Positions 44,717 through 53,579 of a stretch of 64,000 nt of DNA are shown one piece after another (position 1 is the stretch's first letter; the number at the start of each line of letters is the position of its first letter). The notes beneath the pieces are model-generated. The model worked only from the letters and a program-made list of their open reading frames with translations, was not told where the DNA came from and made no database searches. The position numbers and the translations under genes were made by a program. Source of the stretch: Sinomonas albida (GTDB lineage Bacteria > Actinomycetota > Actinomycetes > Actinomycetales > Micrococcaceae); the NCBI RefSeq assembly GCF_004919045.1, contig NZ_SWDW01000001.1:1-64000 (forward strand). Reading direction: 5' to 3'.

Positions 44717-45468
44717 GCACCGACGCGGCAATCCAGGTCCGGGGCCTGCAGAAGTCCTACAAGAAGCTCGAGGTGCTGCGAGGCGTCGATTTCGAGGTGG
44801 CCCCCGGCAGCATCTTTGCCCTGCTCGGCTCGAACGGGGCGGGCAAGACCACTGTGGTGAAGATCCTCTCCACGCTGCTCAAGGCGGACGCCGGGGAGGC
44901 CAGCGTCAATGGCTTCGACGTCGTCGCCCAGCCAGCCGAGGTTCGCCAGTCGATCAGTCTCACGGGCCAGTTCGCCGCGGTCGACGAGATGCTGAGCGGC
45001 CGCGAGAACCTCGTGCTCGTCGCCAAGCTGCGGCACCTCAAGGGCGCGGGTGCGATCGCGGACGGGCTTCTGGACCGTTTCGCGCTGACCGATGCCGCGG
45101 CGCGCAAGGTCTCGACCTACTCGGGCGGCATGCGCAGGCGTCTCGACATCGCGATGAGCCTCATCGGCAACCCGCCGCTCATCTTCCTCGACGAGCCAAC
45201 CACAGGCCTCGACCCCGAGGCTCGCCTCGAAGTCTGGGACGCCGTCAGGGAACTCGCCGCGCGGGGCACGACCGTGCTGCTCACCACGCAGTATCTGGAC
45301 GAGGCCGAACAGCTCGCCGACAGGATCGCGATCCTCCACGAGGGCCGGATCATCGTCAACGGCACCCTCGCCGAGCTCAAGCGCATGCTCCCGCCGGCCG
45401 AGGTCGAATACATCGAGAAGCAGCCGACCCTCGAGGACGTCTTCCTCGCGATCGTCGGCCACGAGTAA
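44713..45468 (+). CDS. ABC exporter ATP-binding protein
   Basis: A 251-residue ATPase of DrrA type. Walker A is GSNGAGKTT, signature YSGGMRRR, Walker B LIFLDEPTTGLD and the switch region LLTTQYLDEAEQ. ATG 44713 overlaps the DUF1048 stop, so translation is coupled. With the permease downstream it forms an exporter for a hydrophobic drug or lipid. Its repressor is PadR upstream. Confidence 0.93.
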   Translation: MSTDAAIQVRGLQKSYKKLEVLRGVDFEVAPGSIFALLGSNGAGKTTVVKILSTLLKADAGEASVNGFDVVAQPAEVRQSISLTGQFAAVDEMLSGRENLVLVAKLRHLKGAGAIADGLLDRFALTDAAARKVSTYSGGMRRRLDIAMSLIGNPPLIFLDEPTTGLDPEARLEVWDAVRELAARGTTVLLTTQYLDEAEQLADRIAILHEGRIIVNGTLAELKRMLPPAEVEYIEKQPTLEDVFLAIVGHE

Positions 45469-45478
45469 GGAAGATCCG

Positions 45479-46240
45479 ATGACCACGCACTTCTTCGGCG
45501 ACACTGCCGTGCTGTTGGGCCGCTCCCTGCGCCACATCGCGCGCAGCCTCGACACCATCATCACGACCGCGATCATGCCGATCGCCTTCATGCTCCTGTT
45601 CGTCTACGTGTTCGGCGGGGCGATCAACTCGGGTTCGGATTCCTACGTGAGCTACCTGCTCCCAGGCATCCTCCTCATCACGATTGCCTCGGGCATCTCC
45701 TATACCGCGTACCGGCTCTTCCTCGACATGAAGAGCGGCATCTTCGAGCGGTTCCAGTCCATGCCCATCGCGCGTTCGTCCGTGCTGTGGGCGCACGTGC
45801 TGACCTCGCTCGTGGCCAACCTCGTCTCGCTCGTCGTCGTGGTCCTCGTGGCGCTCCTCATGGGCTTCCGCTCCGGGGCCGGGGTGCTCGCGTGGCTCGC
45901 GGTCGCAGGCATCCTGATCCTGTTCACGCTCGCGCTGACCTGGATCGCCGTCATCCCCGGCCTCACGGCGAAGTCCGTCGACGGCGCGAGCGCGTTCTCT
46001 TACCCGCTCCTCTTCCTGCCGTTCATCAGCTCGGCCTTCGTCCCCACCGCGACGATGCCCGGGCCGGTCCGGGCGTTCGCAGAGAACCAGCCGGTGACGT
46101 CCATCGTGAACGCGATCCGGGATTTGTTCACGGGCCAACCCGTGGGCGCCGACATCTGGACCGCTCTGGCGTGGTGCGTCGGCATCCTGGTCGTCGCCTA
46201 CTTCTTCGCGATGGCAACCTACCGCCGCAAGATCTCGTAG
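45479..46240 (+). CDS. ABC-2 type permease
   Basis: A 253-residue ABC-2 permease with six membrane segments. The typical block is GIFERFQSMPIARSSVLWAHVLTSLVANLVSL, and near the end SYPLLFLPFISSAFVPTATMPGPVRAFAENQPVTSIVNAIRDL. AAGGAAG stands before the ATG. It pairs with the ATPase. It is convergent with the amidotransferase gene; only three bases separate the stops. Confidence 0.92.
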   Translation: MTTHFFGDTAVLLGRSLRHIARSLDTIITTAIMPIAFMLLFVYVFGGAINSGSDSYVSYLLPGILLITIASGISYTAYRLFLDMKSGIFERFQSMPIARSSVLWAHVLTSLVANLVSLVVVVLVALLMGFRSGAGVLAWLAVAGILILFTLALTWIAVIPGLTAKSVDGASAFSYPLLFLPFISSAFVPTATMPGPVRAFAENQPVTSIVNAIRDLFTGQPVGADIWTALAWCVGILVVAYFFAMATYRRKIS

Positions 46241-46243
46241 ACG

Positions 46244-47107
46244 TCAGTGCGGCTGCTGGGACGCCGCCGCCTTGGGATCCAGATCGCGGAGCGTGAGCTG
46301 GTTCGCGGGGCCGTGAGGGAACGGGCGGGAGGACGTGGTGCGGAGGTCGGGACCCACGTGGAGGAGCTCGCCCGGGTCGAGGAGCCGCCAGCGAGCGTCG
46401 TCATCCATCCTCTCGGTGGCGACGAGGACGTGCTCGGCGACGTCGTCGCTGAGCACGCTGATGCGCTGGCTTCGGGCGTCGAGCCGGCGGACGGACGGAT
46501 CGGGGACCCCGCGGTCCTCGCGCACGTAGAGCTCATGCGTCTCCGGGTAGCGGAGCGCCCACAGCTCCGTGGCCGTGGTGATGATGAAGTTGAGGCTGAA
46601 CACCGGCAAGCGCTCGGCGATCCAGGAGACGGCGTTGACCACCCCGGCGGCGACGTCCCCGCCCGCGTTCCGGGTCTCGCCGGTGATGAGGGCGAAGAGC
46701 CGCTCGCTGTCGGTTTCGCCCCGAACGAGTCCCGCGGTTCCGAGGTCTTCGAGGCGGCGGTCGAGCTGCTCCAGGCCCCCGAAGGACCCATTGTGGGCGA
46801 AGAGCCGGCCGGCCTGCTCGAATGGGTGCGTGTTGACGAACGTGTGGGCCCCGGTGCTCGCGTAGCGCACGTGGGCCAGGAACGTGGTGCTCTTGAGGTC
46901 GCGGGCTTCCCGGGCGAAGGCCCGATCCTGCCAGGCGGCGACCGCCTGCTTCTCCACCTTCGGGCGGCCCTGGCCGGTGAACGTGCCGACGCCCGTCCCG
47001 TCAGGTTCGCGACGGCTCTGCTCGCGCAGGCTGTCTGGGGCGTCGAGGAGCCAGAAAGTGGCCCGGGCTGGGGTTCTTCCTGCGTGCAGTGCGAACAGGC
47101 GGCACAT
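46244..47107 (-). CDS. Class II glutamine amidotransferase-like protein
   Basis: A 287-residue class II (Ntn) amidotransferase. The catalytic Cys is residue 2 (MCRLFALHAG), with HVRYASTG, NTHPFEQAGRLFAHNGSFGG and RGETDSERLFALI in the usual order. Lacking a synthase domain, it belongs to the stand-alone group (YafJ/EgtC-like); the acceptor is unknown. On the minus strand TAGGGT stands six bases before the ATG, which makes a leaderless start likely. Confidence 0.9.
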   Translation of the reverse strand: MCRLFALHAGRTPARATFWLLDAPDSLREQSRREPDGTGVGTFTGQGRPKVEKQAVAAWQDRAFAREARDLKSTTFLAHVRYASTGAHTFVNTHPFEQAGRLFAHNGSFGGLEQLDRRLEDLGTAGLVRGETDSERLFALITGETRNAGGDVAAGVVNAVSWIAERLPVFSLNFIITTATELWALRYPETHELYVREDRGVPDPSVRRLDARSQRISVLSDDVAEHVLVATERMDDDARWRLLDPGELLHVGPDLRTTSSRPFPHGPANQLTLRDLDPKAAASQQPH

Positions 47108-47228
47108 GCTCCCACCCTACGCCGGGCGGGAGAGCTTCTTGCTGAATGTCGCTGCGCAGCCCTAGGCTCCTACTGGACTCTCGAACGTTTTCGGGGAACG
47201 TTGACCGGAGGGCGATAGGGCAGCCGCC

Positions 47229-47921
47229 GTGGAGAACTCAGGCAAGGCCGAGGTGCCCGGCGGCCGCCGGGCCGGCAGACTGGGTCCCGTCCGCTGGCCC
47301 CGCAGGCGAACAATCCTGGGCGCTGCCGCCGTGGCGCTGTTCATCTGCGCCCTCGTGGTCGGGGTAGGCCTCGCGCTCCCCCAGCCGACGGCGCCGGGCG
47401 GCCCGGCGGTCCAGGAGACGGCAACCTCGCAGGCCAGGGCCCCTTCGTCGGCGCCCCAGCCGGCAGCCTCGCCGGTGCCCGTGGCCGCTCCCGTGCGGCT
47501 CGTGTACGCGAGCCTCGGCGTCGACATGCCGGTCAGGACGCTGACGCCCACGCCGCAGGAGCTGGCCCAGCGGACCCTGGACCCACCCCTCACGAAGGAT
47601 GCCTACTGGCTCAGCAACTACGGCCGCCCGGGCAGCGGATCCACGGATACGACGTTCATCATCAGCCACCGGTGGATCGGCGAGGACGCGCCGTTCAACC
47701 GGATTGGCAGCGGGGCCCGGCCCGGCGACCACTTCCTCGTCCAGACGCAGGCTGGCACGCTCGAATACGCCGTCGACTCGGTCACGGACTACGACAAGGC
47801 AACACTCGCCGATTCACCCATCTGGGCTGTCGTCCCGAACCGAGTGGTGATGATCACCTGCGACCTGGATGATCCGTGGGGAAAGAACACCGTGGTCACG
47901 GCGGAACCCGTTCGGAAGTAG
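47229..47921 (+). CDS. Class F sortase
   Basis: A 230-residue sortase. A signal anchor (ILGAAAVALFICALVVGVGLAL, about residues 29-50) is followed by a Pro/Ala linker and the sortase barrel. Catalytic His is likely in TFIISHRWIGEDAPFNRIG and Cys in VMITCDLDDPW; an Arg follows the family order less clearly. It probably attaches proteins to the wall. No LPXTG-type substrate was seen in this window. The GTG start has only a weak ribosome site. Confidence 0.85.
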   Translation: MENSGKAEVPGGRRAGRLGPVRWPRRRTILGAAAVALFICALVVGVGLALPQPTAPGGPAVQETATSQARAPSSAPQPAASPVPVAAPVRLVYASLGVDMPVRTLTPTPQELAQRTLDPPLTKDAYWLSNYGRPGSGSTDTTFIISHRWIGEDAPFNRIGSGARPGDHFLVQTQAGTLEYAVDSVTDYDKATLADSPIWAVVPNRVVMITCDLDDPWGKNTVVTAEPVRK

Positions 47922-48031
47922 TCGCCCCGCGGGTTTCGGGGGCTCTTCGGAAGGGTAAAACGTGAGTGAGGCGTCGCCGGCTGACTGGGGAGCCGGTACG
48001 GTGAGGCGCCTCGCGTGGGTGGTTTCGGTGA

Positions 48032-48062
48032 GATGGCGGGTCCGCAGCGTGGGCCCGCCATC
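48032..48062. terminator. Hairpin between sortase and PHP genes
   Basis: GATGGCGGGTCC and GGGCCCGCCATC pair over 12 bases with one G-T. It lies between the convergent sortase and PHP genes. The motif CGGACGACGGCGG is also seen at the end of the PHP coding region (48138-48150). Confidence 0.6.
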
Positions 48063-48134
48063 GTATGCCCGGATCACCCGAGCCGGGAGCCCGAGCCTCG
48101 AACAACAAACGGCGCCCCAGCCGCGCGAGCCGAG

Positions 48135-49163
48135 CTACCGCCGTCGTCCGCTCCACTCGAGAAGCCGCTCTCGAGTCCACGTCGTCACGATCCTCTCCGC
48201 CGGGACACCGTTGGCCTCCGCGCGCGCTGCGCCGTACTGGAGGAAGTCGAGCTGGCCCGGCGCATGGGCGTCGCTGTCGATGCTGAAGAGGCACCCCGCG
48301 TCGAGGGCCTGGCGGATGAGGCCGTCGGGCGGGTCCTGGCGCTCAGGGCGCGAATTGATCTCCACGGCGACCTGATTCTCGGCACAGGCCGCGAAGACGC
48401 GCGCTGCGTCGAACTGGGACTCGGGCCGCGTTCCGCGCGAGCCTGTGACCAGCCGCCCAGTGCAGTGGCCGAGCACGTCCGTGTGCGGGTCCTCGATGGC
48501 CCGGAGCATGCGCCGGGTCATCACGGGCGCCTCGGACCGCAGCTTCGAGTGCACGCTCGCGACGACGATGTCAAGCTGGCTCAGCATCTCGTCGGTCTGA
48601 TCGAGCGTGCCGTCCTCGAGGATGTCCACCTCGATGCCCGCGAGCAGGGTCAGGCGATCTTCCGCCGGGCGCGCGGCATTCAACGCGTCGATGAGGTCCA
48701 CCTGCTCGGCGAGGCGCTCGGCCGTGAGCCCGTTCGCGACGGTCAGGTTCGGCGAGTGGTCGGTCACCGCGAGGTACTCGCGGCCCAGGAGCTGCGCCGC
48801 CTGCGCCATCGTCTCGAGGGGAGAGCCGCCGTCGGACGCCGACGTGTGGCTGTGGAGGTCGCCCCGGAGCTTCCCGAGCAGCTCGCGGCCGCCCTCCGCA
48901 AGCGGCTCCTCGCCGCGCTCGCGGAGCGACACGAGATAGTCCGGGACCTGCCCTTCGAGGGACTGCTGGATCACCTCCAGCGTCCGCGCGCCGATCCCGG
49001 GCTGGCGCTTGAGCCGGCCATCGTGGGCCTGCGCTGCGAGGTCGCCGGCCGGGAGGCCGGCGATCGCAGCCGCGGCATTGCGGAAGGCTTTGACCTTGAA
49101 GCTCGGGGCGAGTTCCCGCTCGAGCCGGAAGGCGATCTCGTTGAGCGCGTCGACAGGGTCCAT
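48135..49163 (-). CDS. PHP-domain phosphoesterase with PolX-like N-terminus
   Basis: A 342-residue protein. Residues 1-90 (ALNEIAFRLERELAPSFKVKAFRNAAAAIAGLP, then RQPGIGARTLEVIQ) resemble the helix-hairpin-helix start of PolX, and the PHP domain follows (GDLHSHTSASDGGSPLE, VTDHSPNLTVANG, GIEVDILEDG, SVHSKL, HCTG, EINSRPERQ, DSDAHAPGQL), with metal-binding His and Asp residues. No polymerase palm is present. ATG 49163 follows AGGGG. It is the gene after the PBP on the minus strand. Confidence 0.88.
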   Translation of the reverse strand: MDPVDALNEIAFRLERELAPSFKVKAFRNAAAAIAGLPAGDLAAQAHDGRLKRQPGIGARTLEVIQQSLEGQVPDYLVSLRERGEEPLAEGGRELLGKLRGDLHSHTSASDGGSPLETMAQAAQLLGREYLAVTDHSPNLTVANGLTAERLAEQVDLIDALNAARPAEDRLTLLAGIEVDILEDGTLDQTDEMLSQLDIVVASVHSKLRSEAPVMTRRMLRAIEDPHTDVLGHCTGRLVTGSRGTRPESQFDAARVFAACAENQVAVEINSRPERQDPPDGLIRQALDAGCLFSIDSDAHAPGQLDFLQYGAARAEANGVPAERIVTTWTRERLLEWSGRRR

Positions 49164-49228
49164 GCCCCTATCCTGCACCGTCACCGCGCCGCCTCACGCG
49201 ACAGCGTCGCCTGCGGGGTCTTGCCCAA

Positions 49229-49267
49229 CGGACGACGGCGGCGCGGGGCTCACGCCTGCGCCGCGCC
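49229..49267 (+). repeat. GGACGACGGC-hairpin element, copy 4
   Basis: CGGACGACGGCGG at 49229-49241 runs into GGCGCGG / CCGCGCC (49240-49246 and 49261-49267), followed by TTT. It lies between the PBP stop and the PHP start, both on the minus strand. Confidence 0.7.
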
Positions 49268-49273
49268 TTTCGC

Positions 49274-51595
49274 TCACTGCTCTCCCCCGTAGGGCGGCAC
49301 GGGGATCGGCGGCAGAGGCGGCAGGACGGGGAGCGCCGGAGGAGCGGGCGGGGCGGGCCGCGCCGGCGCTGGAGCGGGCGGCGCCGGTGCCGGGGCGGGA
49401 ACCGCAGCGGGGGCGGGCGGCGGTGGCCCGGGCGCGTTGACCAGGTTGGGCGGCGGGCCGTCGAACGGCCCGTGGTCGAAGAAGCCCAGGACCTGCTGCA
49501 TGTAGTAAGCCCATTGCGGTCCAGCGATGTACGCGCCGTCGATCACCGGCCACGGCCTGCCGTTGACCACCACGTTCCGGCCGAGGTGGTCTTCGGGATT
49601 TCCGAGCGCCTCGCCGAAGTACGAGGCCGTGGAGAGCCCCTTCGTGTATCCGATGAGCCATGTCTCGCTGTTGTACTGGTTGGTGCCCGTCTTCGCGGCG
49701 TCCGGGACGCCGAGCTTGATGGTCTGGCCGTTGGTGTCCTTGATGTTGTAGCCGGAGCCCTTCGTGAGGACCTCCTGGAGGACGCTGTTGACCGCCTTGG
49801 CGACGTCGGGCTTGATCGCGTTGGGCTGGCAGGCCGGGGACTGCCCGCCGATCTTCTTGCCCTGCGCGTCGATCACATCGGTGATCGAGATTGGCGCGCA
49901 GTACGTGCCGTTGCTCGCGAACGTCGCGTACTCGTCGGCGAGGGTGAGCGGCGCGAGGTTCAGGCCGCCGAGCAGGTTGCCGAGCGTCGACATGTCCGCC
50001 TTCTTGCCGCCGCCTTCACCGTCGTGGAGACCCAGCGCATCCGCGGCGCGCTGGATGTCGCAGAAGTCGTTGAGGCCGGCCGCCTCGGCGAACGTCGCGG
50101 TGTTGATCGACTGCACGACGCCCTCGCGGACGCTCATGGGCCGGTACCACTGGGGCTCGTCATTCTGCAGATCCGGCGCGGTGTTGAAGGGCGGCACCGC
50201 GGTCTTCGAGTCGAAGGCGCCCACCACGTGGGCGCACGAGTCCTTCCACGGGTAGTTCAGCGGGTATACCCGCTTGGACGCGTCGACCATCTGGTCGGTG
50301 GGTTTGCCCTCGTTGAGCCACGCCGTGAGGGTGACGGGTTTCATCGCCGATCCGGGCTGCATCCCGCCGGCGCCGCCCAACGGGTTGCCCTTCGCATCCA
50401 ATTTGTCGACGTTGAAGTTGTAGGACGTGACGAAATTGGACCCCTGGCCCGGGAGCAGCCGGGTGTTCTGCGCCATCGAGACGATCCGGCCCGTGCCTGG
50501 CTGAACCGACACGAGTGCCGTTCCCCATTTGTCAGGGTTGGCGCCGGCGGTCGCATCCACCTGGGCCTGGGCCGGGCCCTGGAGCCGCGGATCGAGCGTG
50601 GTCTTGATGGTCAGGCCGTTGCGCTTGAGGTTCTGGTCGCGTTCGGCCAGGTCCTTGCCATAGGCGGGGTCGTTCTCGATCTGATGCAGCACGTATTCGC
50701 AGAAGTATTGGGCCTGAGACGCGTACGCGCAGCCCTGTTTGGGCGTGTTGACCTTGAGCTGGAGCGGCGTCGCGACTGCCGCGTCGTGATCCTTCTGGTT
50801 GATGTAGCCGTGCTTGAGCATCGCGTCGAGGACGAGGTTGCGCCTCTCCACCGAGGCGTCCGGGTGCGTCGTGGGGTCATAGATGGTGGGCCCGTTGACG
50901 ATTCCCGCGAGCAGCGCGGCTTGGGGGAGCGTGAGATCTTTCGCGTCGACCGAGAAGAAGTACTGGCTCGCCGCTTGGATGCCGTACGCGTTGGTGTTGA
51001 AGAAGACGAGGTTGAGGTAGCCCTGAAGGATCTGGTCCTTCGAGTACTGCTGCTCGAGCGCGATCGCGAGCTTCATCTCGCGCAGCTTGTCGCCGATCGT
51101 CTTCTGGGAATCAAGGGCGACGGCGGTGTCCTCGCCTTGGGCGACCGAGTTCTCCCTGAGCACGTTGGAGACGTACTGCTGGGTCAGCGTCGAGGCTCCC
51201 TGACGGTCGCCCCGCGCGTTGGCGATGACCGCCCGGAGGATGCCCGTGGTGTCGACGCCGCCGTGCTCGTAGAAGCGGTAGTCCTCGACGGCGACGATCG
51301 CGTTCTTGAGGCTGGGTGAGATCTGATCGAGGGGAACCGGCGTCCGGTTCTCGGTGAAGAGTGTCGCGATCTGGGAGCCATCGGCCGCGAGGATTCGCGT
51401 GACGAGGCTCGGGGGTTCGACTTTGAGCTGGGTCGGAAGGCTGTCGAAGAACTGGACCGAGCCGTATGCTGCGCCACCAGTTACCGCCGCGGCAGGCATC
51501 ATCAGGCCCGCCACAAGGACTCCGCAGAGGGCGCTGACGCTCAGGTAGGCGAAGAACAGCCCGAGCGCTCTGGCCACGTGCAGGACATGGGCCAT
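49274..51595 (-). CDS. Bifunctional penicillin-binding protein (GT51 plus transpeptidase)
   Basis: A 773-residue class A PBP that polymerises and cross-links peptidoglycan. A membrane anchor (LGLFFAYLSVSALCGVLVAGLM) is followed by GT51 motifs VEDYRFYEHGGVDTTGILRAV and QGASTLTQQYV, then the transpeptidase with SxxK in QPGSAMKPVT, SxN in QSINTATF and KTG in DAAKTGTNQYN. The tail is long and Pro/Ala-rich, as in actinobacteria. I take ATG 51595, since TATAAT stands seven bases upstream; ATG 51604 lies within that box. Confidence 0.94.
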   Translation of the reverse strand: MAHVLHVARALGLFFAYLSVSALCGVLVAGLMMPAAAVTGGAAYGSVQFFDSLPTQLKVEPPSLVTRILAADGSQIATLFTENRTPVPLDQISPSLKNAIVAVEDYRFYEHGGVDTTGILRAVIANARGDRQGASTLTQQYVSNVLRENSVAQGEDTAVALDSQKTIGDKLREMKLAIALEQQYSKDQILQGYLNLVFFNTNAYGIQAASQYFFSVDAKDLTLPQAALLAGIVNGPTIYDPTTHPDASVERRNLVLDAMLKHGYINQKDHDAAVATPLQLKVNTPKQGCAYASQAQYFCEYVLHQIENDPAYGKDLAERDQNLKRNGLTIKTTLDPRLQGPAQAQVDATAGANPDKWGTALVSVQPGTGRIVSMAQNTRLLPGQGSNFVTSYNFNVDKLDAKGNPLGGAGGMQPGSAMKPVTLTAWLNEGKPTDQMVDASKRVYPLNYPWKDSCAHVVGAFDSKTAVPPFNTAPDLQNDEPQWYRPMSVREGVVQSINTATFAEAAGLNDFCDIQRAADALGLHDGEGGGKKADMSTLGNLLGGLNLAPLTLADEYATFASNGTYCAPISITDVIDAQGKKIGGQSPACQPNAIKPDVAKAVNSVLQEVLTKGSGYNIKDTNGQTIKLGVPDAAKTGTNQYNSETWLIGYTKGLSTASYFGEALGNPEDHLGRNVVVNGRPWPVIDGAYIAGPQWAYYMQQVLGFFDHGPFDGPPPNLVNAPGPPPPAPAAVPAPAPAPPAPAPARPAPPAPPALPVLPPLPPIPVPPYGGEQ

Positions 51596-51602
51596 AGACC
51601 GC

Positions 51603-51663
51603 ATTATAGGAGGCCAAGCCGCGCCCGCTCTGGGGATAAAGACCGTACCGCACCCCGGTCTTT
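51603..51663 (-). promoter_or_regulatory. PBP promoter and upstream inverted repeat
   Basis: On the minus strand TATAAT (51608-51603) precedes ATG 51595 by seven bases. Farther upstream AAAGACCG (51638) and CGGTCTTT (51656) form a perfect eight-base inverted repeat with a ten-base loop, a possible regulator site. Confidence 0.6.
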
Positions 51664-51755
51664 GGTCCTGTGCGCTTCAGGGCGGTGTCGCCTATGATCG
51701 CCGTGATTGCCCTCGGCAACGGGCCGGGGCTGGACGGGATGTGGGGGGGACGCGC

Positions 51756-52406
51756 ATGCACGGATCCAGTGGGGGATGGCCCTCGGCCGTTCACGTGACG
51801 GGATCTGGAGGCGTCGCCGCGGGACCCGGCTGGTATCCGGCCCCTGACCGTCCCGGCCAGGTCAGATGGTGGGACGGGCGCATGTGGTCGGCGTACTACC
51901 AGCCGATGTACATGCGGGGAGCCGTGGGGCGCTCGCCGCTCCGCCAGGGTGCCCCCATCTACGGGTGGGCCATCTGGCTGGTCACGCTGCTGCCCTACGT
52001 CGCTTTTGCGCTCGAGCTCGCGTGGTACCCGACCTTCCAGTACCGGACCGTCGTGAGCGGCGGCCGGCAGGTCCAGATGCTCGATCCCGGTTCCGTCTTC
52101 ACGCCGCTCTACTTCGTGACGATGGTCTCCGGAATCCTGGCCTATGGGCTGGCCGTCTGGTTCGCCTACCTCGACAGCCGCCGGCTCGAGGCCGAGGGTG
52201 TGGTCCGGCCGTTCCACTGGGCCTGGACGTTCCTCTCCTCGATCGTCTACGTCATCGGGCGGTCGGTGATTGTCCATCAGGTCGCGCGGCCCCGCGGCTT
52301 GGCTCCGGTGTGGGTCTTCGCGGCGGCCTTTGTGCTCACCAACATCTTGATGATCTTCAAGATGATGAGCCTCATCCCGATGCTGACGCCGTCCATCCCC
52401 GCGTGA
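51756..52406 (+). CDS. DUF2510 membrane protein
   Basis: A 216-residue protein. The DUF2510 motif GPGWYPAPDRPGQVRWWDGRMWS occupies residues about 23-45, and four hydrophobic segments follow (ending VWVFAAAFVLTNILMIF). DUF2510 may bind a ligand at the membrane; the whole function is unknown. ATG 51756 stands after GGGGGG; a GTG at 51741 is possible. It is divergent from the PBP gene, with the inverted repeat in between. Confidence 0.78.
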   Translation: MHGSSGGWPSAVHVTGSGGVAAGPGWYPAPDRPGQVRWWDGRMWSAYYQPMYMRGAVGRSPLRQGAPIYGWAIWLVTLLPYVAFALELAWYPTFQYRTVVSGGRQVQMLDPGSVFTPLYFVTMVSGILAYGLAVWFAYLDSRRLEAEGVVRPFHWAWTFLSSIVYVIGRSVIVHQVARPRGLAPVWVFAAAFVLTNILMIFKMMSLIPMLTPSIPA

Positions 52407-52424
52407 GCGGGGGCTCGGCAACCT

Positions 52425-53024
52425 TCAGCTTGACGCGTTGCCGGGACGCTTCAGCCCGCCGATGAGCCGCGCCTGGAGCTCCTCGCGATAGGCCGCGCCG
52501 CGGGGATCCACGCGCTCCATGGCGTCAGCGAGGAGCATGGCGATCTCGCTGTTCCCCTGAGGATCGGCGACGGCGGGGGCCTCGACGGGCTCGGTGTGCA
52601 TCGCGAGCGCGTCGCCGACCTGGAGGGCGTGCAGCTCGAAGGCTCCCATGGGGGCAATGGCCTGGGCCATGAGGACCGCGCGCGACACCGTGGGCGGGAT
52701 GTGTTCGGCGACCACGGAAGGCTGGTGCTCCGCTTCCGGGTGTCGCTGCTGCTCGACCAGCCAGAGCTCGAGGGCGCGGACCACCTGCTCGACGTCGGCG
52801 TCGGAGAGCTTCACCTCGACGACGTGGCGCACCCCAGCGTCGTCGCTGTTGAGGAGCACGGTAATCGAGTTCGCGCGAACCGAGAGGTAGGCGTCCTCGA
52901 GGTCCAGCGGAGCGTCGCTCACGCTGAGGAGGGAGGGGTCATCATGGATGCGGCGCAAGAGCCACGCGACGTCCACGCCGAGATCGTCCTCAAGGTACAG
53001 CCGGTCTGAAGGGGCGTACTCCAT
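52425..53024 (-). CDS. Conserved-looking hypothetical protein
   Basis: A 199-residue protein I do not recognise. It is soluble, acidic and helical, with a beta-rich-looking centre (LDLEDAYLSVRANSITVLLNSDDAG). TAGCAT stands seven bases upstream of ATG 53024, suggesting a leaderless transcript. It has no obvious operon partner; the next gene to the left is convergent. Confidence 0.65.
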   Translation of the reverse strand: MEYAPSDRLYLEDDLGVDVAWLLRRIHDDPSLLSVSDAPLDLEDAYLSVRANSITVLLNSDDAGVRHVVEVKLSDADVEQVVRALELWLVEQQRHPEAEHQPSVVAEHIPPTVSRAVLMAQAIAPMGAFELHALQVGDALAMHTEPVEAPAVADPQGNSEIAMLLADAMERVDPRGAAYREELQARLIGGLKRPGNASS

Positions 53025-53097
53025 GTTCGTGATGCTAAGACCTCGATCTCGGATAGGGGAGAGGCGATCGGTCTGGTCCGCTGAGGCCCAGCGGCCG

Positions 53098-53391
53098 CTA
53101 GCCGCGCTCGATGGCGTCGAAGGCCCAGCCTTCGCCGAGCGCCTCGTCGAGCAGCGCTCGCCCCTGTTCGGAGAGCGTTCCGCGCCGGGCCTCGGCCCGC
53201 TGGCCCTCGACCCAGCGACCCAGCCGGCCCTCCTCCGCGGAAGCGGACGCCGGTTCCGGGTTCCGGCCGTGCGCGGCGCAGAAGGTCTTCAGTCGCTGCA
53301 GCGTCGAGAGGAAGAGCTCGTCGCTGCCCTGCATCGGGTCGTGCAGTCCGGTGATCTGCCGCGACAGTTCTCGCCTCGTGAAGTCGTCCAT
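53098..53391 (-). CDS. Helicase-associated-domain-like small protein
   Basis: A 97-residue protein. The segment LKTFCAAHGRNPEPASASAEEGRLGRWVEGQRAEARRGTLSEQGRALLDEAL resembles the Helicase Associated (HA) domain, which in larger proteins follows a helicase core. Here it is alone; no helicase is adjacent. DNA binding is possible but not shown. It has a clear start at 53391; an AT-rich upstream region lies at 53392-53470. Confidence 0.65.
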   Translation of the reverse strand: MDDFTRRELSRQITGLHDPMQGSDELFLSTLQRLKTFCAAHGRNPEPASASAEEGRLGRWVEGQRAEARRGTLSEQGRALLDEALGEGWAFDAIERG

Positions 53392-53494
53392 GGTTGTGCC
53401 CCCAGCTCTCGGTCTAATTCAGCCCTCACATTATGCATCTGAAATGTCTCTTTCATGTGATCGGCGACACTTTGCGACGGGGGGCGCGCCTCAT

Positions 53495-53566
53495 CGAGGC
53501 GGGACGGAGGTGGGCCCCAGCGAGGCAGGACGGAGGGTGCGCCCCAGCGAGGCAGGGGTGGGGAGC
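53495..53566. repeat. 26-27-bp tandem repeat
   Basis: CGAGGCGGGACGGAGG...CCCCAG, CGAGGCAGGACGGAGGG...CCCCAG and a partial third copy CGAGGCAGGGG begin at 53495, 53521 and 53548. Non-coding, between two minus-strand genes. Confidence 0.7.
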
Positions 53567-53579
53567 TGAAGCGCGGGCT

